From Mesorhizobium plurifarium (GTDB lineage Bacteria; Pseudomonadota; Alphaproteobacteria; Rhizobiales; Rhizobiaceae), in assembly GCA_000824785.1 (NCBI GenBank), contig CCNB01000004.1, forward strand, positions 629,665-693,664: a DNA stretch of 64,000 nt, given 5' to 3'. Positions 18,464 through 29,923 of the stretch are shown here, in pieces. The translations under genes and the position numbers were made by a program. Numbering within the stretch: the stretch's first letter is position 1; each line of letters starts with the position of its first letter. The notes beneath the pieces are model-generated. The model had not been told where the DNA came from and did no database searches. It saw only the letters and a program-made list of their open reading frames with translations.

Positions 18464-18496
18464 GTGGGATGCGCATGGGAGGATTTCGCCCGGCGG

Positions 18497-18547
18497 TTAC
18501 ACCGCCTTGCCCACGCGCCAGCCTACGAGAATGAGTGCCGTTTTCAT
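18497..18547 (-). CDS. ilvL: ilvIH leader peptide (attenuation)
   Basis: A 17-codon reading frame on the minus strand encodes MKTALILVGWRVGKAV and a TAA. Six of the 16 residues are branched-chain (L, I, L, V, V, V), with four in a row. Downstream are a hairpin over the stop codon (GGCGGTGTAACCGCC, 18492-18506), a segment CCCATGCGC (18471-18479) complementary to the leader codons GCGCGTGGG (18510-18518), and an intrinsic terminator. This is the layout of ribosome-mediated attenuation: starvation for branched-chain aminoacyl-tRNA stalls the ribosome and prevents termination. No Shine-Dalgarno is visible, and the best promoter puts the transcript start only 2-4 nt before the ATG, so translation is probably leaderless. 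Too short to be found by gene finders. Confidence 0.85.
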   Translation of the reverse strand: MKTALILVGWRVGKAV

Positions 18548-18556
18548 GGGCGCGGA

Positions 18557-18585
18557 CAATAAGGGCGAAAACGCGGGCTCGTCAA
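18557..18585 (-). promoter_or_regulatory. Candidate promoter of the ilvL-ilvIH transcript
   Basis: On the minus strand TTGACG (18580-18585), a 17-bp spacer and TTATTG (18557-18562). The -35 hexamer is good, the -10 weak. Initiation about 7 nt downstream would place the 5' end within a few bases of the leader ATG at 18547. Confidence 0.5.
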
Positions 18586-18719
18586 TGGGGTCCCGTACGA
18601 ATTCACCCGCCTGTGAGAATGGCGCCGGCGCGTTCCTTTGACACAGCTACCATAGTACAGTTGAGCGTGCCTCTCCGACGCACCACTATGCGTTGGCAAA
18701 GGACGTGCGAGGAGGACGC

Positions 18720-20642
<1,923 letters not shown>

Positions 20643-20755
20643 TATTACGGGGGTGTGGCGCGCCGTAGCGCGTGCAACAGAAACGCAACAGGCAAGACGA
20701 CGGAAGAGCGTCCTAACAGGTTGATTCCATTGCAATCCATAATGAGCGCCACGGT

Positions 20756-20770
20756 TGGCACGCCGCTTGC
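20756..20770 (+). promoter_or_regulatory. Sigma54 (-24/-12) promoter of the flavin monooxygenase gene
   Basis: TGGCACGCCGCTTGC matches the consensus TGGCAC-N5-TTGC exactly, with GG and GC at the invariant positions. It lies 36 bp before the monooxygenase ATG and 114 bp after the activator gene. Two direct GCAACAG heptamers between the activator stop codon and the promoter (around 20678-20695) are candidate upstream activator sites. Confidence 0.85.
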
Positions 20771-20806
20771 TGCTCATGGCGCACTCTAGCAAGTGGAGGA
20801 GAACAA

Positions 20807-22615
20807 ATGCTCGAGAGAACACCCACCACCAAGGCGCAGGCGCTGCTCGACAAGTTCGGCAAGGCGCTGGAAGCCGGCGACATCGACAGCGCCGTCAACT
20901 GCTTCCAGGCCGACTGCTACTGGCGCGACCTCGTCACCTTCACCTGGAACCTGAAGACGATGGAAGGACAGGACCAGGTTCGCGACATGCTGCGGGCGAC
21001 GCTGGCCAGCACCAAGCCGACCGGCTGGTCGGTGGCCAAGGGCGAGGAAGCGAGCGAGGACGGCGGCGTCATCACCGCCTGGATCACCTTCGAGACGAGC
21101 GTGGCGCGCGGCTTTGGCCTCGTGCGGTTCAAGGGCGACCTGATCTGGACGCTGCTGACCACGATGGCGGAGCTGAAAGGCTATGAAGAGAAAGCGGGCT
21201 TCACCCGCCCGCTCGGCGCCAAGCACGGACACGGCAAGGACCGCAAGACGTGGCGCGAGGAGCGCGACGACGAGATCGCCGAGCTCGGCCACACCAAGCA
21301 GCCCTATGTCGTCATCATCGGCGGCGGCCAGGGCGGAATCGCTCTCGGCGCAAGGCTGAAACAGCTCGGCGTGCCGGCCATCATCGTCGAGAAGAACGAG
21401 CGTCCCGGCGACTCCTGGCGCAAGCGCTACAAGTCGCTCTGCCTGCACGACCCGGTCTGGTACGATCACCTGCCCTATATCGACTTCCCGAAGAACTGGC
21501 CGGTCTTCGCGCCGAAGGACAAGATCGGCGACTGGCTGGAGATGTACACCAAGGTGATGGAGCTGAACTATTGGTCGTCCACTACGGCCAAATCCGCCAA
21601 ATACGACGAGAAGGCCAAGGAATGGACCGTCGTCGTCGAGCGCGACGGCAAGGAAATCGTGCTCAAGCCGAAGCAGCTGGTGCTGGCGACCGGCATGTCC
21701 GGCAAGGCGAACTGGCCGAAATACAAGGGCCAGGACATCTTCAAGGGCGAGCAGCAGCATTCCTCGACCCATCCCGGCCCGGACAAATACCGGGGCAAGA
21801 AGGTGGTGGTCATCGGCTCCAACAATTCGGCGCACGACATCTGCGCAGCACTTTGGGAAGGCGGCGCCGACGTGACCATGGTGCAGCGCTCGTCGACCCA
21901 TATCGTCAAGTCGGACACGCTGATGGATATCGGGCTTGGCGCACTCTACTCCGAGCAGGCGGTGGAGAACGGCATGACGACGCGCAAGGCCGACATGATC
22001 TTCGCCTCGCTGCCTTACCGCATCCTGCACGAGTTCCAGATTCCGCTCTACGAGCAGATGAAGGAGCGTGATGCGAAATTCTACGCGGACCTGGAAAAGG
22101 CCGGCTTCATGCTCGACTGGGGCGATGACGGCTCGGGCCTGTTCATGAAATACCTGCGCCGCGGCTCCGGCTACTATATCGATGTCGGCGCCTGCGACCT
22201 CGTCATCGACGGCTCGATCAAGCTGAAGAGCGGACCGGGCGCCGCGGTGCAGGAATTGACCGAGACCGGTGTCAAATTCGTCGACGGCACCGAACTGCCG
22301 GCGGACCTCGTGATCTATGCCACCGGCTACGGCTCGATGAACGGCTGGGCCGCCGATCTCATCTCGCAGGAGGTGGCGGACAAGGTCGGCAAGGTCTGGG
22401 GCCTCGGCTCCGCCACCACCAAGGATCCCGGCCCATGGGAAGGCGAGCAGCGCAACATGTGGAAGCCGACACAACAGGAAGCGCTGTGGTTCCATGGCGG
22501 CAACCTGCACCAGTCGCGGCACTACTCGCAGTATCTGTCACTGCAGCTCAAAGCCAGGCAGGTCGGCTTGCCGACGCCGGTCTATGGGCTGCAAGAGGTC
22601 TACCACAAGAGCTGA
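20807..22615 (+). CDS. Flavin-containing monooxygenase with N-terminal SnoaL/NTF2-like domain
   Basis: A 602-residue flavoprotein. The first ~150 residues form a SnoaL/NTF2-like domain (LDKFGKALEAGDIDSAVNCF). The remainder is a class B flavin monooxygenase: FAD motif VVIIGGGQGG (about 168-177), the stretch GDSWRKRYKSLCLHDPVWYD, the second Rossmann motif VVVIGSNNSAHD (about 333-344) and the ATGYG motif towards the C-terminus. It likely uses NAD(P)H and O2 to oxygenate a small substrate, possibly as a Baeyer-Villiger or N-oxidation enzyme; substrate unknown. In the second dinucleotide motif the usual GxGxxG reads GSNNSA, seen in related soluble FMO homologues. GGAGGAGA lies just before the ATG. 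Control by the upstream sigma54 activator is likely. Confidence 0.88.
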   Translation: MLERTPTTKAQALLDKFGKALEAGDIDSAVNCFQADCYWRDLVTFTWNLKTMEGQDQVRDMLRATLASTKPTGWSVAKGEEASEDGGVITAWITFETSVARGFGLVRFKGDLIWTLLTTMAELKGYEEKAGFTRPLGAKHGHGKDRKTWREERDDEIAELGHTKQPYVVIIGGGQGGIALGARLKQLGVPAIIVEKNERPGDSWRKRYKSLCLHDPVWYDHLPYIDFPKNWPVFAPKDKIGDWLEMYTKVMELNYWSSTTAKSAKYDEKAKEWTVVVERDGKEIVLKPKQLVLATGMSGKANWPKYKGQDIFKGEQQHSSTHPGPDKYRGKKVVVIGSNNSAHDICAALWEGGADVTMVQRSSTHIVKSDTLMDIGLGALYSEQAVENGMTTRKADMIFASLPYRILHEFQIPLYEQMKERDAKFYADLEKAGFMLDWGDDGSGLFMKYLRRGSGYYIDVGACDLVIDGSIKLKSGPGAAVQELTETGVKFVDGTELPADLVIYATGYGSMNGWAADLISQEVADKVGKVWGLGSATTKDPGPWEGEQRNMWKPTQQEALWFHGGNLHQSRHYSQYLSLQLKARQVGLPTPVYGLQEVYHKS

Positions 22616-22636
22616 CGTACGGCGCTCTCGCGGATG

Positions 22637-22664
22637 GCGGAAGCCCGGTCAGCCGGGCTTCCGC
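22637..22664. terminator. Bidirectional terminator between monooxygenase and tmpB-like gene
   Basis: GCGGAAGCCCGG / CCGGGCTTCCGC, a perfect 12-bp stem with loop TCAG, fills the 51-bp gap between two convergent genes. Confidence 0.85.
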
Positions 22665-22666
22665 GT

Positions 22667-24486
<1,820 letters not shown>

Positions 24487-24516
24487 CGTTTTGCGGGTAT
24501 TGGCGCTAAATTTCTA

Positions 24517-25401
24517 ATGGCTGAGAAAATATTCGATACGATACCCCCTCTCGACTGGCTGCGCAGTTTCGAGGCAGCCGCTCGCCTGTCCAACTTCACC
24601 GCCGCTGCCGCGGAGCTGGGGCTCACCCAGGCCGCGGTGAGCCAGCATATCCGTTTACTGGAAGAGCGGCTGAAGACGCGACTGTTCGCGCGTCTGGCGC
24701 GCGGCGTGGCGCTGTCGCCGGAAGGGGCGGCCTATCTCCCGCACATCCAGTCGGCATTCGCGACCATCGGCAACAGCACAAGCGAGCTGTTCGAGCCGCG
24801 CGCCTTGCAGACCGTCTCGATCCGGGCTCCAATCTCGTTTGCCCTTCTGGTGCTGGTCCCGGCTCTGCCCGACCTGGCAAAGGCGCTGCCGCAGGTCCGG
24901 CTCGATCTGGTAACCATCCACCGGCCGACCGACTACGACCAGCCGGGTTCGGCGCTCGACATACGTTTCGGCAACGGGTCCTTTCCCGGGCGCGAGGCCG
25001 ACCGGCTGACCGTCGAGCGGCTTGTCCCGGTTGCGGCTCCGCCGCTCGCCCGGGAAGCCGATTGGACGTCGTTGCCGCTGCTCCTGGTGGCAGGCGCGCG
25101 AGAGATGTGGGCGGAATGGTTCGCCGCCGCGGGGCTTGCCGGCCATTCCCGCCGCTCGCATCGCTTCGACAGTTTCGTCGCCGCGATGGAAGCCGCGAAG
25201 GCCGGCGCCGGAGCACTGCTCGGCTCGCGCCCGCTGATCGACACAGCCCTCAAGGACAAGGGGCTCGTCAGGCTTTCGGATTTCGAGCTTTCGAGCCCAT
25301 CGGGGCATTTCCTGACGAGACCGTCATTATCGCGATTGTCCGGCGCCGAGCAGGATTTTCGCCGCTGGCTTCTGTCGCGCGTTGCCGGAAGGTCAAGATA
25401 G
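24517..25401 (+). CDS. LysR-family transcriptional regulator (GcvA-like)
   Basis: A 294-residue regulator with the N-terminal winged helix (WLRSFEAAARLSNFTAAAAELGLTQAAVSQHIRLLEERLKTRLF) and the periplasmic-binding-like effector domain. The opening PPLDWLRSFEAAARLSNFT is GcvA/AmpR-like. It is divergent from the tmpA-tmpB operon across 111 bp, so it probably controls that operon. Its last 9 bp overlap the end of the convergent GNAT gene. Confidence 0.9.
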   Translation: MAEKIFDTIPPLDWLRSFEAAARLSNFTAAAAELGLTQAAVSQHIRLLEERLKTRLFARLARGVALSPEGAAYLPHIQSAFATIGNSTSELFEPRALQTVSIRAPISFALLVLVPALPDLAKALPQVRLDLVTIHRPTDYDQPGSALDIRFGNGSFPGREADRLTVERLVPVAAPPLAREADWTSLPLLLVAGAREMWAEWFAAAGLAGHSRRSHRFDSFVAAMEAAKAGAGALLGSRPLIDTALKDKGLVRLSDFELSSPSGHFLTRPSLSRLSGAEQDFRRWLLSRVAGRSR

Positions 25402-25932
25402 CGTACGGGCCTCCGCTCCTATCCGCTTCCAGTAGATCAACGTGCCGGTCAGCCCGCCATGCGGCTTCAGCGCGAAGTCCGGGATCTCGCCGGTCAACGT
25501 GAATCCAAGCCTCTCATAGAGGCCCGCCGCGCCCTCTTCGCTCGCCGTGTCCAGCACGAGCAGCGTGCGGCCTTTCTCGACCGCAAGTTTCTCCGCGGCG
25601 CGCATCAGGCCGGTCGCGACGCCTTTGCCGCGATGGTCGCGGCCGGTCATCAGCTTGGCGATCTCGGCGCGATGCGGCTGGTTGGGCGGGAAGCCGAGCA
25701 GCAGCGTGACGGTGCCGGCAAGCGCATCGCCTCGCCATGCGCCCAGCACCGCCCTTTCCCCGCGCGCGGCCGCGGCAAGCGACTGACGCCAGAAATCCCG
25801 CGCGGCCTCCACTGACAATGGATGCATGAAGCTCACCGATCCGCCAGCGGCGACCGTCTCGATCAACAGATCGGAGAGCATCGCGATGGTTGCCGCCTCG
25901 CCGCTCAACGCCCGGATTTCAAGGGAGTTCAT
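25393..25932 (-). CDS. GNAT-family N-acetyltransferase
   Basis: A 179-residue acetyltransferase with the acetyl-CoA loop DHRGKGVATGLMRAAEKLA (motif A) and YERLGFTLTGEIPDFAL (motif B). The start MNSLEIRAL has GGAG 9 nt upstream; an in-frame ATG lies at 25968. It is the last of three genes on the minus strand (XRE-cupin regulator, small unknown protein, GNAT), a recurrent XRE-GNAT pairing. Substrate unknown. Confidence 0.85.
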   Translation of the reverse strand: MNSLEIRALSGEAATIAMLSDLLIETVAAGGSVSFMHPLSVEAARDFWRQSLAAAARGERAVLGAWRGDALAGTVTLLLGFPPNQPHRAEIAKLMTGRDHRGKGVATGLMRAAEKLAVEKGRTLLVLDTASEEGAAGLYERLGFTLTGEIPDFALKPHGGLTGTLIYWKRIGAEARTLS

Positions 25933-25971
25933 GCTGGTGCTCTCCAGGTAACGAGATATCGGGGACAAGGG

Positions 25972-26280
25972 TCATTCGAAATGGCTGGTCCGTTTGCGCC
26001 GGCGCGCCCGCCGGATTTCGGCAATACGGTCGGCATCTTCCTCGCCGAGATGGCGGCCGCGCTCCAGGATCTCGAGCGTATATTCCTCGTAGGTCAGCCC
26101 GAGCCGCTCGGCCCTCTCCAGCCGCATCAGCATGACGGCGTGGCTCGGCGCCTTCCAGGCCTTGTCATGGGCGGCGCGCCAGGCGAGGAAAATATAGGCA
26201 TCGCCCTTGCCCCAGGGCGGGCCGTCATAGTCGTCGAGCGGCGGCCCGCCATTGTGCGAGCGTTTTGGCCGGCGGGGCAT
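25972..26280 (-). CDS. Small conserved-type protein of unknown function
   Basis: A 102-residue, hydrophilic, arginine-rich protein starting MPRRPKRSHNGGPPLDDYDG. It has a central helical segment (AYIFLAWRAAHDKAWKAPSHAVMLMRLERAERLGLTYEEYTLEILERGRHL) and a basic tail (RRARRRKRTSHFE). I do not recognise a named domain. It lies between the XRE-cupin regulator (5 bp gap) and the GNAT gene (39 bp gap) on the same strand, so all three form a likely operon. Codon use resembles its neighbours, which supports it being real. Confidence 0.7.
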   Translation of the reverse strand: MPRRPKRSHNGGPPLDDYDGPPWGKGDAYIFLAWRAAHDKAWKAPSHAVMLMRLERAERLGLTYEEYTLEILERGRHLGEEDADRIAEIRRARRRKRTSHFE

Positions 26281-26285
26281 CGAGG

Positions 26286-26852
26286 TCAGTCCCTGACCAG
26301 CGCCACGAGATACTCCGCCGCATCGGGTCCGGGAGCATGAAAGACGCAATCCGACGGAGCACCCAAAGCCAGGCAATCGCCGGGCCCGAGCCTGTGCACC
26401 ATATCGCCCTCGGTGAAATCCAGCCTTCCGTCGATCAGCCAGATCTGCTGCTTGATGAAGGCGTAGGACGACGCCGGAAGGCTGACTTTGGCGCCTGCCG
26501 GCAGGCTGACCCTGATCAGTTCCAGCGGCATCTGCGATGCCGGCGACAGATGCCGCCTTATGTAACCGGTTGCCGGATCCTGCCAGACCGGCTGCTCCTC
26601 CTTACGCGAGACCCCGCCGCCTTGCGTCTCGGCTCGTGCGATCAGCGTCGACAACGTCATGCCGAAGGCCGCCGCGACGCGCACCAGAAGCGCCGCGGTC
26701 GGACTGGTCGTCCCGCGTTCGATGGCGCTCAGCATCGCCTTCGAGACGTCCGAGCGCTCGGCCAATTCGGCCAGAGACCAGCCCCTCATCGTTCTTTCGG
26801 AACGTATGCGCCTGCCGATCGTCGCTGTGATCTCATTCGATATATCGTCCAT
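26286..26852 (-). CDS. XRE-family regulator with C-terminal cupin domain
   Basis: A 188-residue protein: a helix-turn-helix (RRIRSERTMRGWSLAELAERSDVSKAMLSAIERG, residues ~14-48) and a cupin barrel (LIRVSLPAGAKVSLPASSYAFIKQQIWLIDGRLDFTEGDMVHRLGPGDCLAL) that would bind a small effector. Such proteins often repress themselves and a linked acetyltransferase. It is the first gene of the three-gene minus-strand operon. Its promoter region and first codons contain two ATATATCG sites spaced exactly 20 bp. Confidence 0.88.
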   Translation of the reverse strand: MDDISNEITATIGRRIRSERTMRGWSLAELAERSDVSKAMLSAIERGTTSPTAALLVRVAAAFGMTLSTLIARAETQGGGVSRKEEQPVWQDPATGYIRRHLSPASQMPLELIRVSLPAGAKVSLPASSYAFIKQQIWLIDGRLDFTEGDMVHRLGPGDCLALGAPSDCVFHAPGPDAAEYLVALVRD

Positions 26853-26868
26853 TCGTCCAATATATCGG
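26838..26868. promoter_or_regulatory. Candidate autoregulatory operator of the XRE-cupin gene
   Basis: CGATATATCG (26838-26847, overlapping codons 2-5) and CCAATATATCGG (26857-26868) place TATATCG twice at exactly 20 bp (26841 and 26861), two helical turns apart, on either side of the start codon. This suits a dimer pair blocking initiation. Confidence 0.45.
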
Positions 26869-27001
26869 AATTCCGAAAGCGGGGAAGAGGCTGTTCGATC
26901 GAATTGTCGCGGCTGGCTTAACGCTGCCTACACCATCCGACCTCACGTGACTTTAACCCCGATTGGATAGGGTTCCTGCTCCAGGGGAATGGGACCAGAG
27001 C

Positions 27002-28840
27002 ATGATGTTTGTTGAACGCGAAGCCTCCGTCGGGGAACCGACCTCGCAGGAACGCCGCAACATCCAGCAGAACGACAAGCGCATTCTGGGCAATGTCGTG
27101 CAATGCGACGGCGCCCGCGCCACCATCAGCGCCTTTGCAGAGGATGCCGAAGGCACAGTCACCGGCCTCTGGACCGTCGGCAGGATGATCTCGATCAATC
27201 TCGGCTCGACGAGAACGGTCGGCCTTGTCTATGCCATCGGCAAGTCGGACCTTCACTGGAACCACGATGGGCAGAACCTGATCGAGGTCAGCGTCGAACT
27301 GGTCGGTGAAGTGCGTGACGGTGCCGAGCCCGGCGCCAAGCCGGTGTTCGACCGCGGCATCACTACCTATCCGCATATCGGCGCCATCGCCCACCGCATC
27401 CGCAGCCGCGACCTGCAGGCGGTCTACGACCTGGCCGGGCGCCATTCGGTGACCATCGGCACGCTGTCGCAGGATGAGTCGATCGACGCCAACATCGCCA
27501 TCGACGACACGCTGGCGCGCCATTTCGCGATCGTCGGCACCACCGGCGTCGGCAAATCGACGGCGGTGTCGCTGCTCTTGCGCAAGACGATCCAGGCGCG
27601 TCCGGATTTGCGCGTGCTCATCCTTGACCCGCACAACGAGTTTGCCGCCTCGCTGCCGGAATATTGCGTCAAGGTCGATTCCAAGACGCTCGACCTGCCG
27701 TTCTGGATGTTCAGGCTGGAGGAGTTCGCCGAAGTGCTGTTTCGCGGCCGCGAGACGGTGCCCGAGGAAGTGGATGTCCTGCGCGACCTGATCCCGGCCG
27801 CCAAGAACCTCTACCGCAACCCGAATTCCGGCACCTATGTCAGGCGCGGCAGCGACGCGCTGACGGCGGACACGCCGGTGCCTTACCGCATTGCCGATCT
27901 CATCAAGCAGATCGACGAGCGCATGGGCATGCTTGAGGCCAAGAACGACCGACCGACCCTGAAATCGCTGAAGACGCGCATCGAATCGGCCGCCGCCGAC
28001 CCGCGCTACCGCTTCATGTTCAATTCGCGGCTGATCGAGGACACGATCCACGAAACGATCGGCAATATTTTCCGCGTTCCGAGCCATGGCCGCCCGGTCA
28101 CGTGCTTCGAGATGGCGGGCATGCCTTCGGAAGTCGTCAACTCGGTCTGCTCGGTGCTGGCGCGCCTGGCCTTCGACCTGGCCTTGTGGAGCGAGGGACG
28201 GCTGAGGCTGCTCCTGCTTTGCGAGGAGGCCCACCGCTACATGCCGGCCGATCCGCGCCTCGGCTTCGCGCCGACCAGGCATGCGCTGTCGCGCATCGCC
28301 AAGGAAGGCCGCAAATATGGCTGCTATCTCGGCGTCGTCACCCAGCGCCCGGGCGAGCTCGACCCGACCATCCTGTCGCAATGCTCGACCTTCTTCGCCA
28401 TGCGCCTCGCCAACGAGCAGGACCAGGCGATCATCCGCTCGGCGATCGCCGACTCCTCGGCCTCGACGCTTGCCTTCCTGTCCTCCATGGGCCAGCGCGA
28501 AGCCATCGCCTTCGGCGAAGGCGTGGCGACGACCATGCGGCTGAAATTCGAGAAGCTGGCGCAGGAGTTCATCCCCGGCACCGCGAAGGGCGAGCAGATC
28601 GAGCCCTCCGTGGACGGCAGCGACGTCGACCTGGCGATGATCGTCGAGCGGCTTCGCAACGTGCCGAAGCCGCAGCAGTCCATGGCTTTTGCCGAGACCG
28701 TGGACTCAACTCGTCAAGCTGGCGACCCGGACTACAAGAAGCCGGCCACCGCCGCGCCCCGCGTCCAGCCCGACGACGACTTCGATACCCGCTATGGCCT
28801 GAAACCCTCGACCTTCGGCATGCGCCAGTTCAACGATTGA
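27002..28840 (+). CDS. HerA-like ATPase (DUF87, FtsK/HerA superfamily)
   Basis: A 612-residue ATP-binding protein. The N-terminal ~120 residues resemble a HAS-barrel (LGNVVQCDGARATISAF). The ATPase core has Walker A VGTTGVGKSTAV (~residue 180) and Walker B LLLLCEEAHRYM, followed by the sensor stretch GCYLGVVTQRPGELDPTILSQCSTFFAMRL, as in HerA DNA translocases. In archaea HerA works with NurA nuclease in end resection; no NurA-like gene is next to it. In alphaproteobacteria such genes are common single genes of unclear role. The start is ATG 27002 or 27005; the Shine-Dalgarno is weak. A large palindrome follows directly. Confidence 0.85.
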   Translation: MMFVEREASVGEPTSQERRNIQQNDKRILGNVVQCDGARATISAFAEDAEGTVTGLWTVGRMISINLGSTRTVGLVYAIGKSDLHWNHDGQNLIEVSVELVGEVRDGAEPGAKPVFDRGITTYPHIGAIAHRIRSRDLQAVYDLAGRHSVTIGTLSQDESIDANIAIDDTLARHFAIVGTTGVGKSTAVSLLLRKTIQARPDLRVLILDPHNEFAASLPEYCVKVDSKTLDLPFWMFRLEEFAEVLFRGRETVPEEVDVLRDLIPAAKNLYRNPNSGTYVRRGSDALTADTPVPYRIADLIKQIDERMGMLEAKNDRPTLKSLKTRIESAAADPRYRFMFNSRLIEDTIHETIGNIFRVPSHGRPVTCFEMAGMPSEVVNSVCSVLARLAFDLALWSEGRLRLLLLCEEAHRYMPADPRLGFAPTRHALSRIAKEGRKYGCYLGVVTQRPGELDPTILSQCSTFFAMRLANEQDQAIIRSAIADSSASTLAFLSSMGQREAIAFGEGVATTMRLKFEKLAQEFIPGTAKGEQIEPSVDGSDVDLAMIVERLRNVPKPQQSMAFAETVDSTRQAGDPDYKKPATAAPRVQPDDDFDTRYGLKPSTFGMRQFND

Positions 28841-28865
28841 GCCAGCAACCTCCGAAAGCACTGCC

Positions 28866-29008
28866 AAATTCCGAACAGGAATTCATCAGGCCGGATCGAA
28901 TGGCGTGGCTTTCGAGAAGCCGGAGCGGAGCGGACATTTAGTCCGTGAGCACCGGAAGTCGAGAAAGGCGCGGCAGTCGGCCGGCCTCATGAATTCATGT
29001 CGGAATTT
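28866..29008. repeat. 143-bp near-palindromic element
   Basis: The outer arms 28866-28894 and 28981-29008 are inverted copies (AAATTCCGA..GAATTCAT..AGGCCGG) with few mismatches. The centre is GGAC-ATTTA-GTCC at 28932-28944, and the sequence between is about 60 percent self-complementary. It fills the gap between two convergent genes and contains the last bases of the diguanylate cyclase gene. It could act as a bidirectional terminator or be a miniature mobile repeat. Confidence 0.8.
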
Positions 29009-29799
29009 TAGGCGCAGACGCGGTTGCGGCCCTGCTTCTTCGCCTCATAGAGCTGGCGATCGGCGCGGCGGTAGAAATCCTCCGCGCTCTCCTTGTGGTC
29101 CCAGACGGCGAGGCCGACGCTGGTGGTGACCTTGAGACGCACATTGCCCGACATGATCGACAGGTTGGCGATCGCCTTGCGGATGCGCTCGGCGAACCGG
29201 GCGAGCAGTTCGACATCCATGTTGGGGGTGACGACGGCAAACTCCTCGCCGCCCAGCCGCGCTACCACATCGTGATAGCGCGTCATGCCTCTGAGACACG
29301 TGGCGACGGCCCTCAGCACCTCGTCGCCGACATCGTGACCATGCGTGTCGTTGACCTGCTTGAAATGATCGAGATCGAGGATCATCAGCCCGACGGGCCT
29401 GTCGATGCGGCGAAACTCATGCAGATATTCGCGCAACGCATCGTCGAAATAGCGGCGGTTCTGCATGCCGGTGAGACCGTCGGTGAGCGCCGCCTGCTCG
29501 AGCGTCTGCGAACGGGCGCTGAGCGAAACGGTCATGGCCCTGAGCTTGCCCTCCTCCCGCACCTGGCCGCGGATCAGCGGGTAGATGAAGAAGGTGCCGA
29601 AGAACAGCGCGGTCGCCAGCAGCGCGCCGGTGACGAACAGCAATTTGTTGAGATAGACGATCTTGTCGACGCGCGATGCCGTATCGAGGTCGGCGGCGAT
29701 GTCCTGCAATTGGCCATAGGCGTGGAAGGTCACCAGGCCCGCGGCCAGGATCACAAAAATAAAAACGAAAAATGCGGATTCCGCCTTATGGAAACGCAT
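29008..29799 (-). CDS. Diguanylate cyclase (membrane-anchored GGDEF protein)
   Basis: A 263-residue protein with two hydrophobic segments (AFFVFIFVILAAGLVTFHAYG and LLFVTGALLATALFFGTFFIYPL) enclosing a short periplasmic loop, then a GGDEF domain from about residue 105. The active site reads GGEEF, and RYHD five residues before it fits the inhibitory I-site RxxD. It is therefore predicted to make c-di-GMP with product feedback. It stands alone; its 3' end is inside the 143-bp palindrome. Confidence 0.93.
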   Translation of the reverse strand: MRFHKAESAFFVFIFVILAAGLVTFHAYGQLQDIAADLDTASRVDKIVYLNKLLFVTGALLATALFFGTFFIYPLIRGQVREEGKLRAMTVSLSARSQTLEQAALTDGLTGMQNRRYFDDALREYLHEFRRIDRPVGLMILDLDHFKQVNDTHGHDVGDEVLRAVATCLRGMTRYHDVVARLGGEEFAVVTPNMDVELLARFAERIRKAIANLSIMSGNVRLKVTTSVGLAVWDHKESAEDFYRRADRQLYEAKKQGRNRVCA

Positions 29800-29923
29800 C
29801 TACTCCCCGCGGCACTGCAAGCCCTGAGGTTATGGCATGGTGGACCTTACGGACCGTTAACCCGGACAACCTTGGCGAGAATTAGAGCCGGGGATTTTAA
29901 GGTGTTGATTGAAAAGCGTTTAG

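Noticed and set aside
16552..18534. A 660-codon open frame on the plus strand
   Set aside because: Antisense to ilvI; composition is that of a shadow frame.
26918..28381. A 487-codon open frame on the minus strand
   Set aside because: Antisense to the HerA-like ATPase gene, which has all motifs.
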